The position numbers and the translations under genes were made by a program. A model generated the notes under the pieces. It was not told where the DNA came from. It worked only from the letters and a program-made list of their open reading frames with translations, and did not search any database. DNA of 64,000 nt from an uncultured Modestobacter sp. Lineage in GTDB: Bacteria > Actinomycetota > Actinomycetes > Mycobacteriales > Geodermatophilaceae. Location: positions 1 to 64,000 of the forward strand of contig NZ_CANKUD010000015.1 of the NCBI RefSeq assembly GCF_947486615.1, given 5' to 3'. Below, one piece after another: positions 37,354 to 45,845 of the stretch (its first letter is position 1; every line of letters starts with the position of its first letter).

Positions 37354-37575
37354 ATGCAGCGAGCCGGGGTCGAGTCCTCGAGCGTGCGGTGGGTCGGCTA
37401 CGACCTCGATGAGCACGTGTTGGAGGTCGGGTTCGTCGGCGGCGGGGTGTACCACTACCTCGACGTCCCGCCCGAGGTCGCGCTCGCCCTGCTGGAGGCC
37501 GACAGCATCGGCCGGCACCTCAACACCGAGATCAAGCCGGTGTACGAGGGCCGTCCGGTACCCCGCGCGAGCTGA
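37354..37575 (+). CDS. KTSC domain protein
   Basis: A 73-residue protein consisting of one KTSC domain: SSSVRWVGYDLDEHVLEVGF, GGVYHYLDVPPEVALALLEAD, SIGRHLNTEIKPVYEG in order. KTSC domains are small beta-rich modules associated with nucleic-acid or lysyl-tRNA synthetase contexts; their role is not well defined. ATG 37354 is preferred, with an in-frame GTG at 37345 as alternative. It is divergent from the methyltransferase gene. Confidence 0.82.
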   Translation: MQRAGVESSSVRWVGYDLDEHVLEVGFVGGGVYHYLDVPPEVALALLEADSIGRHLNTEIKPVYEGRPVPRAS

Positions 37576-37622
37576 CCCGCGGACCTGTCGGACCGTCGGA
37601 CCCCTGCGCCACACTCGGTGGC

Positions 37623-38768
37623 ATGCGTCACACCCGGTACGAGGCGGAGCACGAGGACTTCCGGCAGAGCGTGCGCGCCTTCCTGGAGAAGGAGGTCGCG
37701 CCGTTCCACGACGACTGGGAACGCGCCGGCATCGTGCCCCGCGAGCTCTGGACGGCGGCCGGCGGCCAGGGCCTGCTGGGCATCGAGATGCCCGAGGAGC
37801 ACGGCGGCGGTGGGCTGCGCGACTTCCGCTGGTCGTGCGTGCTGAGCGAGGAGCTCACCCGGATCGGCGCCAGCGGGGTCGGGTTCGGGCTGCACAACGA
37901 CGTCGTCGGCCCCTACCTGCGCGACCTGGCCACCGAGGAGCAGCAGCAGCGCTGGCTGCCGGGCTTCTGCACCGGCGAGCTCATCACTGCGATCGCGATG
38001 ACCGAGCCGGGTGCCGGCAGCGACTTGCAGGGCATCGCGACCACCGCGCGCCGGGACGGCGAGGACTGGGTGCTGTCGGGGTCCAAGACCTTCATCACCA
38101 ACGGCGTCAACGCCGACCTGGTCATCGTCGTGGCCCGCACCGACGCCGACGTCCCGGCCTCCCGCGGCCTCAGCCTGCTGGTGGTCGAGCGCGGCATGCC
38201 CGGCTTCTCCCGGGGCCGCAACCTGGAGAAGGTCGGGCTCAAGGCCCAGGACACCGCCGAGCTCTTCTTCGACGACGTCCGGGTGCCTGCGGCCAACCTG
38301 CTCGGCACCGAGGGCCGCGGCTTCGCCCACCTGATGGAGAACCTGCCCCAGGAGCGGCTGCACATCGCCGTCTCCGCGGTCGCCTCGGCCGAGACGGTGC
38401 TGGCCCTCACCGTCGAGTACGTGACCAGCCGGACGGCGTTCGGCCGGCCGATCGGCTCCTTCCAGCACTCCCGGTTCGTGCTCGCCGAGCTGCAGACCGA
38501 GGTGACGATCGCCCGCACGTTCGTCGACGAGTGCGTGCGCCAGCTGGGCACCGGCGACCTGACCGCCACCGATGCGGCGATGGCCAAGTGGTGGACGACG
38601 GAGCTGCAGCACAAGGTGGCCGACCGCTGCCTGCAGCTGCACGGCGGCTACGGCTACATGAGCGAGTACCGGGTGTCGAAGGCCTGGCGTGACTCGCGGG
38701 TGCAGTCCATCTACGGCGGCACGAACGAGATCATGAAGGAGATCATCGGGCGGTCCATGGGGCTCTGA
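37623..38768 (+). CDS. acyl-CoA dehydrogenase
   Basis: A 381-residue FAD-dependent acyl-CoA dehydrogenase catalysing alpha,beta-dehydrogenation of acyl-CoA. Signatures are AIAMTEPGAGSDLQGI (about 122-137), the FAD-binding FGRPIGSFQHSRFVLAE (about 276-292) and the C-terminal YGGTNEIMKEIIGR. The position that holds the catalytic glutamate in medium-chain enzymes (YEGT) is glycine here (YGGT); a glutamate in LPQERLHIAV (about E244), the location used by long-chain and isovaleryl-type enzymes, may serve instead. The ATG follows CACACT by 7 nt, a weak leaderless-type box. Substrate unknown. Confidence 0.93.
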   Translation: MRHTRYEAEHEDFRQSVRAFLEKEVAPFHDDWERAGIVPRELWTAAGGQGLLGIEMPEEHGGGGLRDFRWSCVLSEELTRIGASGVGFGLHNDVVGPYLRDLATEEQQQRWLPGFCTGELITAIAMTEPGAGSDLQGIATTARRDGEDWVLSGSKTFITNGVNADLVIVVARTDADVPASRGLSLLVVERGMPGFSRGRNLEKVGLKAQDTAELFFDDVRVPAANLLGTEGRGFAHLMENLPQERLHIAVSAVASAETVLALTVEYVTSRTAFGRPIGSFQHSRFVLAELQTEVTIARTFVDECVRQLGTGDLTATDAAMAKWWTTELQHKVADRCLQLHGGYGYMSEYRVSKAWRDSRVQSIYGGTNEIMKEIIGRSMGL

Positions 38769-38826
38769 TCACGATGGGCGGCTCGTCGTCCGGCCCGCCC
38801 GGCCGGGGGTCCGGCAGACTCGCGCC

Positions 38827-40101
38827 GTGACCGGGACCCCGCTGGTGACCGCCGACCGCGCCGCGGTGCAGCGGCGGACGGTGGCGGTGCTCTCCGCCGG
38901 GGTGGCCCTCGGCGGGCTGGGCGTCACGATCGGCATCACCGTCGGCGGGCTGCTGGCCCGCGAGGTCGCCGGCGGCGACGCGGCCGCCGGGCTCGGCCAG
39001 ACCGCCAGCGTGCTGGGCGCCGCCCTGGTCGCGGTGCCGCTGGCCCGGGTCAGCGACCGGCACGGCCGCCGCGCCGGGCTGGCGCTGGGGTACGGCGTGG
39101 CCGTGCTCGGTGCGCTGCTGGTCGTCGCCGCGGCCGCGCTCTCGTCGCTGACGCTGCTGCTCGTCGGCCTCTTCCTGTTCGGTGCCGCCACCAGCAGCGG
39201 GCTGCAGGCCCGCTACGCCGCGGCCGACCTGGCCGAGCCCGAGCACCGCGGCCGGGCCCTGTCGCTGGTGGTGTGGGCGACCACGATCGGCTCGGTGCTC
39301 GGGCCCAACCTGGCCGGGCCCGGTGACGACCTGGGGCGGGCGCTCGGGCTGCCGGCGCTGGGCGGGGCGTTCGCCCTGTCGATCGTGGTGTTCGCCGTCG
39401 TCGTCCTCGGTGCACTGCTGTTGCTGCGGCCGGACCCGTTGCTGCTGGCCCGCCGGCTGGCCACGACGACCGGACCGGCCGGCCCGCCGCCGCGGACCGG
39501 CTCCGGTGCGGCGCTGCGGGCGGTCTGGGCGACCCCCGGTGGGCGCCTCGGCCTGACCGCTGTCGTGGTCTCGCACGCGGTGATGGTCGGGCTGATGGTC
39601 ATGACGCCGGTGCACATGGGCGCCGGTCACGCCGCCGCCGACGGGACGACGCTGCGGGTGATCGGCCTGGTCATCAGCGTGCACGTCGCCGGCATGTACC
39701 TGTTCTCCCCTGTGGTCGGCTGGCTCGCCGACCGGGTCGGTCGCGCGGCGACCGTGGGGCTGGGGGGCCTGCTGCTGCTGCTGGCCGCGCTCGTCGCCGG
39801 CACCGCGCCCGCCGGGGCCGCCGTCCAGCTCGGTGTCGGGCTGTTCCTGCTCGGGCTGGGCTGGTCGTGCGGGCTGGTGGCCGGGTCGACGATGGTCACC
39901 GAGTCGGTGAACCCCGAGGTGCGCCCGACCGCGCAGGGCGCCACCGACCTGCTGATGGGCCTGGGGGCGGCGGTCGCCGGTGCGGTCGGCGGGCCGCTGC
40001 TGGCGATCGGCGGGTTCGGGCTGGTGGCCGTCGTCTCGGCGGTGCTCGTCGTACCGCTGGCGGTCGTGTGGGTGCGCGGGCTTCAGCGCCGGTTGCGGTA
40101 G
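38827..40101 (+). CDS. MFS transporter
   Basis: A 424-residue major facilitator with 12 predicted helices. The loop 2-3 motif is visible as ARVSDRHGRRAGL (about 74-86) and the second-half equivalent as GWLADRVGRAATVGL (about 298-312). A drug or metabolite exporter is likely, but the substrate is unknown. The GTG start stands 6 nt after CAGACT, a weak leaderless-type box. Its 3' end overlaps the convergent small membrane protein gene by 19 bp. Confidence 0.88.
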   Translation: MTGTPLVTADRAAVQRRTVAVLSAGVALGGLGVTIGITVGGLLAREVAGGDAAAGLGQTASVLGAALVAVPLARVSDRHGRRAGLALGYGVAVLGALLVVAAAALSSLTLLLVGLFLFGAATSSGLQARYAAADLAEPEHRGRALSLVVWATTIGSVLGPNLAGPGDDLGRALGLPALGGAFALSIVVFAVVVLGALLLLRPDPLLLARRLATTTGPAGPPPRTGSGAALRAVWATPGGRLGLTAVVVSHAVMVGLMVMTPVHMGAGHAAADGTTLRVIGLVISVHVAGMYLFSPVVGWLADRVGRAATVGLGGLLLLLAALVAGTAPAGAAVQLGVGLFLLGLGWSCGLVAGSTMVTESVNPEVRPTAQGATDLLMGLGAAVAGAVGGPLLAIGGFGLVAVVSAVLVVPLAVVWVRGLQRRLR

Positions 40102-40196
40102 TTCCGGACCATCAGCACCAGCGAGGTCGCGAGCATCAGCGCGATCGCGATCTGGCCGACGGTGTCCCAGGTGGCCGAGCCGGTGCTGGGGATCAT
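40083..40196 (-). CDS. 37-residue single-span membrane protein
   Basis: A small gene reading MIPSTGSATWDTVGQIAIAL, then MLATSLVLMVRNYRNRR. One transmembrane helix (about residues 12-31) is followed by a positively charged end RNYRNRR, which predicts an N-out orientation. Reality is supported by a strong -10 box TAGGCT exactly 6 nt before the ATG and by its location between an MFS gene and DUF3046 near recA. No function known. It overlaps the 3' end of the MFS gene by 19 bp on the opposite strand. Confidence 0.75.
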   Translation of the reverse strand: MIPSTGSATWDTVGQIAIALMLATSLVLMVRNYRNRR

Positions 40197-40202
40197 CCGG
40201 CC

Positions 40203-40208
40203 AGCCTA
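40203..40208 (-). promoter_or_regulatory. leaderless-type -10 box (37-residue protein)
   Basis: On the minus strand TAGGCT, then GGCCGG, then the ATG at 40196. Confidence 0.75.
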
Positions 40209-40245
40209 GGGCTGCCGGGCGTGCAGCGGGGTGGACGGCGGTGGG

Positions 40246-40251
40246 TACGGT
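40246..40251 (+). promoter_or_regulatory. leaderless-type -10 box (DUF3046)
   Basis: TACGGT is followed by 7 nt and the GTG at 40259. Confidence 0.72.
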
Positions 40252-40258
40252 CGTCGGC

Positions 40259-40453
40259 GTGCGTCTGCAGGAGTTCTGGTCCCGGATGGAGGGGCAGTTC
40301 GGGTCGATGCGGTCGCAGAGCGTGGCCCGTGACCACGTCTTCGGTCAGCTGGGTGGCCTGACGGCGATCGAGGCGATCGACGCCGGCGTGCCTGTGCGCA
40401 AGGTCTGGCTGGAGATCTGCAAGGAGTACGACGTCCCGCCGAAGGAGCGCTGA
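40259..40453 (+). CDS. DUF3046 protein
   Basis: A 64-residue protein matching DUF3046, a small soluble actinobacterial family found close to recA: RLQEFWSRMEGQFGSMRSQS, then DHVFGQLGGLTAIEAIDAG and PVRKVWLEICKEYDVPPKER. The role is not known. The start is supported by the leaderless-type promoter. In mycobacteria a homologue is encoded just next to recA; here a quinone oxidoreductase/HxlR pair has come in between. Confidence 0.85.
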   Translation: MRLQEFWSRMEGQFGSMRSQSVARDHVFGQLGGLTAIEAIDAGVPVRKVWLEICKEYDVPPKER

Positions 40454-40479
40454 GCGCCTCCGGCGGGACGGCGCCGTGC

Positions 40480-41337
40480 TCAGCGGCCCAGGACGGTCCG
40501 CACGTACTGCACGAGCGTGGTGGTCGGCCGGCCGATGAGCGTGGACAGCGCGGTGCTGCCGGTGTCGAGTGCGCCCTGCGCGATCGACTGGTCCAGGGCG
40601 ACGACGAACTCGGCGGTCTGCTGCGGCAGCCCGAGGCCGAGCAGGAACTCGGTGTGCTCAGCGGCGGTCAGGTCGCGGTGGGTGACCTCCCGGCCGGACT
40701 CCGCCGCCACCGTCGCGGCCAGGTCGGCCAGCGTGAACGCCTGGTCGCCACCGACCTCCAGGACGCCCGGCTCCGGGGTCCCGGCGGTGAGGACGGCGAC
40801 CGCGCCGGCCGCGAAGTCGGCCCGGGTGGCCGCGGGGATGCGGCCGCTGCCCGAGCTGCCGACCACCTCGCCGGTCTGCGCCGCCGTCCGGATCTGGTCG
40901 TCGTAGTTCTCCAGGTACCAGTTGTTGCGCAGCACCACCGCCGGGATGCCGGAGTCGGCGATCAGCCGCTCGGTGGCGATGTGCTCCGGCGCCAGCGGCA
41001 GCGTCGTGTCGTCGGCCTTGGGCGCGCTGGTGTACACGACCAGCCCGACACCGGCGGCCGACGCTGCCTGCAGCACGTTGCCGTGCTGGACGACCCGCTG
41101 GCCGACCTCGCTGCCGGAGACCAGCAGCAGCCGGTCGGTGCCCTGCAGGGCGGCCTGCAGCGCGGCCGGGTCGCCGTAGTCGGCCAGGCGGACCCCGACG
41201 CCGCGGGCGGCGAGGTCGGCGGCCTTCTCCGGGGTGCGGGCGACGGCGACGACCTCGGCAGCCGGGACGCCGGCGTCCAGCAGTCCGGTGACGACGAGGC
41301 GGCCGAGCTGGCCCGTGGCTCCGGTGACGGTGATCAA
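40480..41337 (-). CDS. NmrA-like NAD(P)H:quinone oxidoreductase (QorB type)
   Basis: A 285-residue atypical short-chain dehydrogenase. The Rossmann glycine motif TVTGATGQLGRLV is at residues 3-15, with YTSAPKADD and VLRNNWYLENYDDQI further on, as in E. coli QorB (YtfG). It would reduce quinones using NAD(P)H. The start is a TTG (41337) with GGAGGAG 5-6 nt upstream. It is divergent from the HxlR regulator gene across a 21-bp palindrome, the same arrangement as ytfG-ytfH, so it is probably controlled by that regulator. Confidence 0.86.
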   Translation of the reverse strand: MITVTGATGQLGRLVVTGLLDAGVPAAEVVAVARTPEKAADLAARGVGVRLADYGDPAALQAALQGTDRLLLVSGSEVGQRVVQHGNVLQAASAAGVGLVVYTSAPKADDTTLPLAPEHIATERLIADSGIPAVVLRNNWYLENYDDQIRTAAQTGEVVGSSGSGRIPAATRADFAAGAVAVLTAGTPEPGVLEVGGDQAFTLADLAATVAAESGREVTHRDLTAAEHTEFLLGLGLPQQTAEFVVALDQSIAQGALDTGSTALSTLIGRPTTTLVQYVRTVLGR

Positions 41338-41369
41338 GGGGACTCCTCCGAGTGCTTGCTGGCAGTAGG

Positions 41370-41390
41370 GCACTAACGAATCGTTAGTGC
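41370..41390. promoter_or_regulatory. 21-bp palindromic operator of the HxlR regulator
   Basis: Perfect 10-bp arms GCACTAACGA and TCGTTAGTGC around a central A. It lies between the divergent QorB-type and HxlR genes. A -10-like TACGCT (41406-41411) follows toward the HxlR gene, so the palindrome would overlap its -35 region. Confidence 0.8.
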
Positions 41391-41440
41391 CGTCGTGCTG
41401 GACGGTACGCTGGCCGTGGTCCTGGAGCGAGGGGGGTGTG

Positions 41441-41827
41441 GTGGAACAGACGGTCGAGGAGCTGGTGGCCGACGTGTTCAGTCGCGCCTGCACCTCCCGG
41501 GAGGCGTTGGAGCACGTGACCGGGAAGTGGTCGCTGCTGGCGCTGTCGGCCCTGGCGGAGTCGCCGCACCGGTTCGGCGAGCTGCGCCGCCGCATCGAGG
41601 GGGTCAGCGAGAAGATGCTGGCCCAGAGCCTGCAGACGCTCGAGCGGGACGGCTGGGTGCACCGCGAGGTGCGGTCGGCGATCCCGCCGCACGTGGAGTA
41701 CCGGCTCACCGACGCCGGCGCCGAGCTCGTCCCGCACCTGCTGGGCCTGATCGAGTTCGTCGAGGCCCGGATGCCGGCCGTGCGCGCCGCCCGAGCCGCG
41801 GCCGAGGCGTCCCGCACCTCGCGCTGA
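41441..41827 (+). CDS. HxlR-family transcriptional regulator
   Basis: A 128-residue winged-helix regulator of the HxlR type. It has the conserved cysteine near the start ([20 protein letters not shown], Cys near 15), the HTH ([29 protein letters not shown] read in parts) and the wing with [21 protein letters not shown]. HxlR proteins of this kind (QorR, YodB, HypR) sense quinones, diamide or hypochlorite through the N-terminal cysteine. GTG 41441 (or 41438) follows AGGGGGG. Confidence 0.9.
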   Translation: MEQTVEELVADVFSRACTSREALEHVTGKWSLLALSALAESPHRFGELRRRIEGVSEKMLAQSLQTLERDGWVHREVRSAIPPHVEYRLTDAGAELVPHLLGLIEFVEARMPAVRAARAAAEASRTSR

Positions 41828-41872
41828 GGTCGCTCCCTGGTCGGACGCGCCGATCTCGGCGTGTCACTGGAA

Positions 41873-41888
41873 TCGAACAGGTGTTCGG
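41873..41888 (+). promoter_or_regulatory. LexA box (recA)
   Basis: TCGAAC-AGGT-GTTCGG matches the actinobacterial SOS box TCGAAC-N4-GTTCGA at 11 of 12 arm positions. It is just upstream of a -10-like TACCGT (41891-41896), 122 nt before the recA ATG. Confidence 0.88.
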
Positions 41889-42009
41889 CATACCGTGGCG
41901 TCCACAGGTCCGGTCCTCGTCCACAGACGGGCCCGGCCCGCGGAAACTGTCAGACCCCCGCCCTAGCGTCGGCGACGACCCGCTACAGCGACATCCGAAG
42001 GTGGCCACC

Positions 42010-43044
<1,035 letters not shown>

Positions 43045-43052
43045 TCGCTCCG

Positions 43053-44150
43053 ATGTCCGACACGCTGTTCGGCGAGAGTCAGGGCGGCGGCGGCTTCGGG
43101 GACGACGCGGGACGGGCCGGCGGCGCAGGTCGCCGGCCCGGCCGGCGCCGTGCCGGTCGCACCGACGGGCCGCCCCGATCGGGCGGCGAGGACGGCGGGT
43201 CGACAGGTGGCTCGCGGAGCCGCGGCAAGCGCAGTTCCGGGCCGCAGTGGAGCCGGAGCTCGAAGGCCGACGCCGACGCGCCCGCCGAGATGGAAGACCC
43301 GGAGGCCGTCGCCCGGGGCATCTGCCTGCGGGCGCTCACCGGCGCCGCGAAGACCCGCAAGCAGCTGGCCGACCTGCTGGCCAAGAAGGAGGTGCCGGCC
43401 GACGCCGCAGCCGCGGTGCTCGACCGGTTCACCGAGGTCGGCCTGATCGACGACGCGGCGTTCGCAGCCGCGTGGGTCACCTCACGGCAGTCCGGTCGCG
43501 GGCTGGCCCGCCGCGCGCTGAGCGCGGAGCTGCGGGCCAAGGGCGTCGACGACGAGGTGGCGGCCGCTGCGGTGGCCGAGGTCGACCCGCAGGACGAGTG
43601 GGACAGCGCCCGCGCCCTCGTCGAGCGCAAGATGCCCTCGATGCGCCGCCTCGACCGGGTCGTCGCCGAACGCCGCCTGATCGGGATGCTGGCGCGCAAG
43701 GGCTACGGCGGTGGCCTGGCCGGCTACGTCGTCCGAGAGGCGCTCGACGCCCTCGCCGACGAGCTCCTGGCCGAGGACGCCACAGATGGCGCACCGGTCG
43801 CTGCCGAGCGTGATCCCGCCGAGCGCTCACCCGAGCAGAAGCCTGCCACCCGCAGGTCCTCGTTCGGCAACTCGCGCAATGCCGGGCGCGGCAGCTCCTG
43901 GCGGCGGGGCGCCGAGGCAGCGTCCACCGCGGACGAGGAGGTCGACGAGCCGCTCCCCGACGACCCGGACGCCCCTGCCCCGGTGCCCTGGTCCCGCGAG
44001 CGATCCGCGGCACGGGCTGCGGCCCGTGCCGGCACAGCCGCCACAGCGGGTGACCAGGACCCGGCGGCCGAGGTGGGGGAGGGGCACGCCCGGCCGATCA
44101 GCCGGCTGCGGCCACCTCCGGGTGAACGGCTGGTCGACGACCTGCCCTGA
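43053..44150 (+). CDS. recX: regulatory protein RecX with long disordered extensions
   Basis: A 365-residue protein; the RecX core of helical repeats is only at about 80-235 (ARGICLRALTGAAKTRKQLA, FTEVGLIDDAAFAAAWV, GRGLARRALSAELRAKGVDD, RRLIGMLARKGYGGGLAGYVVREAL). RecX binds in the RecA filament groove and limits its activity. Typical RecX proteins have 150-200 residues; here a Gly/Arg/Ser-rich N-terminus (about 80 residues) and an acidic, Ala/Pro-rich C-terminus (about 125 residues) are added. Cotranscription with recA is implied by the 8-bp gap. Confidence 0.9.
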   Translation: MSDTLFGESQGGGGFGDDAGRAGGAGRRPGRRRAGRTDGPPRSGGEDGGSTGGSRSRGKRSSGPQWSRSSKADADAPAEMEDPEAVARGICLRALTGAAKTRKQLADLLAKKEVPADAAAAVLDRFTEVGLIDDAAFAAAWVTSRQSGRGLARRALSAELRAKGVDDEVAAAAVAEVDPQDEWDSARALVERKMPSMRRLDRVVAERRLIGMLARKGYGGGLAGYVVREALDALADELLAEDATDGAPVAAERDPAERSPEQKPATRRSSFGNSRNAGRGSSWRRGAEAASTADEEVDEPLPDDPDAPAPVPWSRERSAARAAARAGTAATAGDQDPAAEVGEGHARPISRLRPPPGERLVDDLP

Positions 44151-44177
44151 CCGGGGCACACGCCCACGTCACGAACG

Positions 44178-44215
44178 AGATCAGCCGATGCGACGGACGT
44201 CGCATCGGCTGATCT
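44178..44215 (+). terminator. recA-recX operon terminator
   Basis: Perfect 17-bp arms AGATCAGCCGATGCGAC (44178-44194) and its complement (44199-44215) around loop GGAC, 28 bp after the recX stop. Confidence 0.85.
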
Positions 44216-44272
44216 GCGTCGGTGCCTCGCTCGGGTCCGGGCATGAGTCAGTGGCTCACGCCCGGAGGGGGC

Positions 44273-44683
44273 TCAGCGGTTGACCCAGGCGGTGATGTCG
44301 ATGGCCACGCCGTCCGCGGCCTCCTCGTCGGGGGAGAGCCAGCGGCGGCTGCGCTCCTGGCCGGCCCGCAGCCACAGCTCGATGGCGGTGTCGAACTGCG
44401 ACATGGTGATCTCCTTGCCGGCGATGGCGCTGGCCGGGCCCAGGAAGGTCACGTCGGCCTCGCGGCCGCCGGGGTACAGCAGGACCACGCGGCAGCGGGC
44501 CCGGCGGTGGCGGGCCGGCGGGACGGCCTCCCGCACGATGGCCGACTCGGCACCGGCGGCCGAGGCGAAGCGCCGGGCGCTGGCCCGCAGCTTGCCGACG
44601 AAGATCTGGGTGGTCGTCTCCAGGTCGTTGTCGTCGTCGAGGTCGCGGTGCATGTGGCGCGGCGCGGCGGCAGTCGAGGTCAC
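44273..44683 (-). CDS. hypothetical protein
   Basis: A protein of about 136 residues that I do not recognise. It starts TSTAAAPRHMHRDLDDDNDL, is acidic at first, and then has a mixed alpha/beta core with RRARCRVVLLYPGGREADVT and SQFDTAIELWLRAGQERSRR. No membrane segment, signal peptide or known motif. The start is uncertain: GTG 44683 is chosen; GTG 44719 and ATG 44653 are also possible. Codon use is like that of its neighbours. It is convergent with recX and downstream of the gluABCD operon on the same strand. Confidence 0.65.
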   Translation of the reverse strand: MTSTAAAPRHMHRDLDDDNDLETTTQIFVGKLRASARRFASAAGAESAIVREAVPPARHRRARCRVVLLYPGGREADVTFLGPASAIAGKEITMSQFDTAIELWLRAGQERSRRWLSPDEEAADGVAIDITAWVNR

Positions 44684-44870
44684 ACCTCCACTCTCGGCAG
44701 GACGGGACCCGATCGTCACCGGCTGAAAGTGCCAACTCGGGCCCAGGACTCGGGCAGTCGGCCGGCCGAGCGGTGGTGGTGCGCCAGGTGGGGCGGTGGA
44801 GGTGAGTGAGACCCCAGCCGCCCCACCGACCCGACGGCTCGAGACGCCGTCAGGCCGGCTTGGGCGGGGG
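44684..44870. other. intergenic region
   Basis: The stretch between the hypothetical gene and the tandem repeats holds no recognisable gene. A short CGGCTTGGGCGGGGGCGAGCC segment leads into the repeat array. Confidence 0.4.
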
Positions 44871-44939
44871 CGAGCCCCGACGCCAGCGAGCCCCGACGCC
44901 AGCGAGCCCCGACGCCCGGGGCGTCGGGGCTCGCTGGCG
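44871..44939 (-). terminator. gluABCD terminator with 16-bp tandem repeats
   Basis: Three tandem copies of CGAGCCCCGACGCCAG (44871-44886, 44887-44902, 44903-44916 partial) are followed by an inverted copy. The last copies form a perfect 19-bp stem (44897-44915 with 44921-44939, loop CCGGG). It lies 27 bp beyond the gluD stop, as expected for an operon terminator; the extra tandem copies allow alternative pairings. Confidence 0.75.
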
Positions 44940-44966
44940 GGTGGACCGAAGAGCCCGGCGGTGTGG

Positions 44967-45845
44967 TCAGACCCGGGTCTGGTCGGGCTCGCCGTCCAGC
45001 AGGTCGGCCGGCTGCTGCTCAGGGCTGCGGGCGTTGCGCCCCAGTCGCCGCTCGAGCCGGGTGGCCAGGAAGGACAGCACCATGTTGATCACGATGTAGA
45101 CGACCACCGCTGCCGCGTACAGCTGCAGCTGGTAGTTCGAGCCGTAGTAGTTGACCAGGTTCGATGCCGACTGCAGCAGCTCCGGGTACGCGATGATGAA
45201 GCCCAGCGCGGTGTCCTTGAGCAGCACCACCAGTTGGCTGATCAGCGCCGGCAGCATCCGCCGAACGGCCTGCGGGACCAGGATCGTCGTCATGACCGTC
45301 GTCTTGCGCATGCCCAGCGCGTAGGCGGCCTCGCTCTGCCCGCGGTCGATGGACAGGATGCCCGCGCGGAAGATCTCGCTGAGGACCGCCATGTTGTAGA
45401 GGGTCAGGCCGAACACCAGGGTCCACAGCCGGCCGACGTCCAGACCGATCGTGGGTGCGCCCAGCAAGAGGAACAGCAGCAGGACGACCAGCGGCACGGC
45501 ACGGAAGAACTCGACGATGAGCAGGCTCGGCAGCCGGAGCAGCCGGTGGTCCGACAGCCGGCCGACAGCGAGGACGGCGCCGAGCACCACGGCGAGGACC
45601 ATCGCGTAGCCGGCGGCCTCCAGCGTGTTCAGCAGGCCGTCCCACAGTCGCTGCGGCACGCCGGTGCGGGAGTCGAAGATGATCGCCCAGCGCTGGCCGG
45701 CCAGCTGGCCGTTGACGGCCAGCCGCCAGATCACCAGGGCGGCGAGCCCGGCGACGAGCAGGAACCCGCCGATCGTGGCGGCGCGGACCCGGCTGCGGCC
45801 CCGCGGGCCCAGGTCGTCGAAGAGGACGGTCGTCGAGGTGCTCAT
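44967..45845 (-). CDS. gluD: glutamate ABC transporter permease GluD
   Basis: A 292-residue polar amino acid permease (HisM type). The His/Glu/Gln/Arg/opine domain spans about residues 70-275 with EFFRAVPLVVLLL and the EAA-like loop GQSEAAYALGMRKTTVMTTI (about 178-197). N-terminal hydrophobic segment at about 22-45. The ATG overlaps the gluC stop (ATGA). The gluABCD block between recA-recX and miaB is the same as in Corynebacterium glutamicum, which supports glutamate as the substrate. Confidence 0.88.
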   Translation of the reverse strand: MSTSTTVLFDDLGPRGRSRVRAATIGGFLLVAGLAALVIWRLAVNGQLAGQRWAIIFDSRTGVPQRLWDGLLNTLEAAGYAMVLAVVLGAVLAVGRLSDHRLLRLPSLLIVEFFRAVPLVVLLLFLLLGAPTIGLDVGRLWTLVFGLTLYNMAVLSEIFRAGILSIDRGQSEAAYALGMRKTTVMTTILVPQAVRRMLPALISQLVVLLKDTALGFIIAYPELLQSASNLVNYYGSNYQLQLYAAAVVVYIVINMVLSFLATRLERRLGRNARSPEQQPADLLDGEPDQTRV

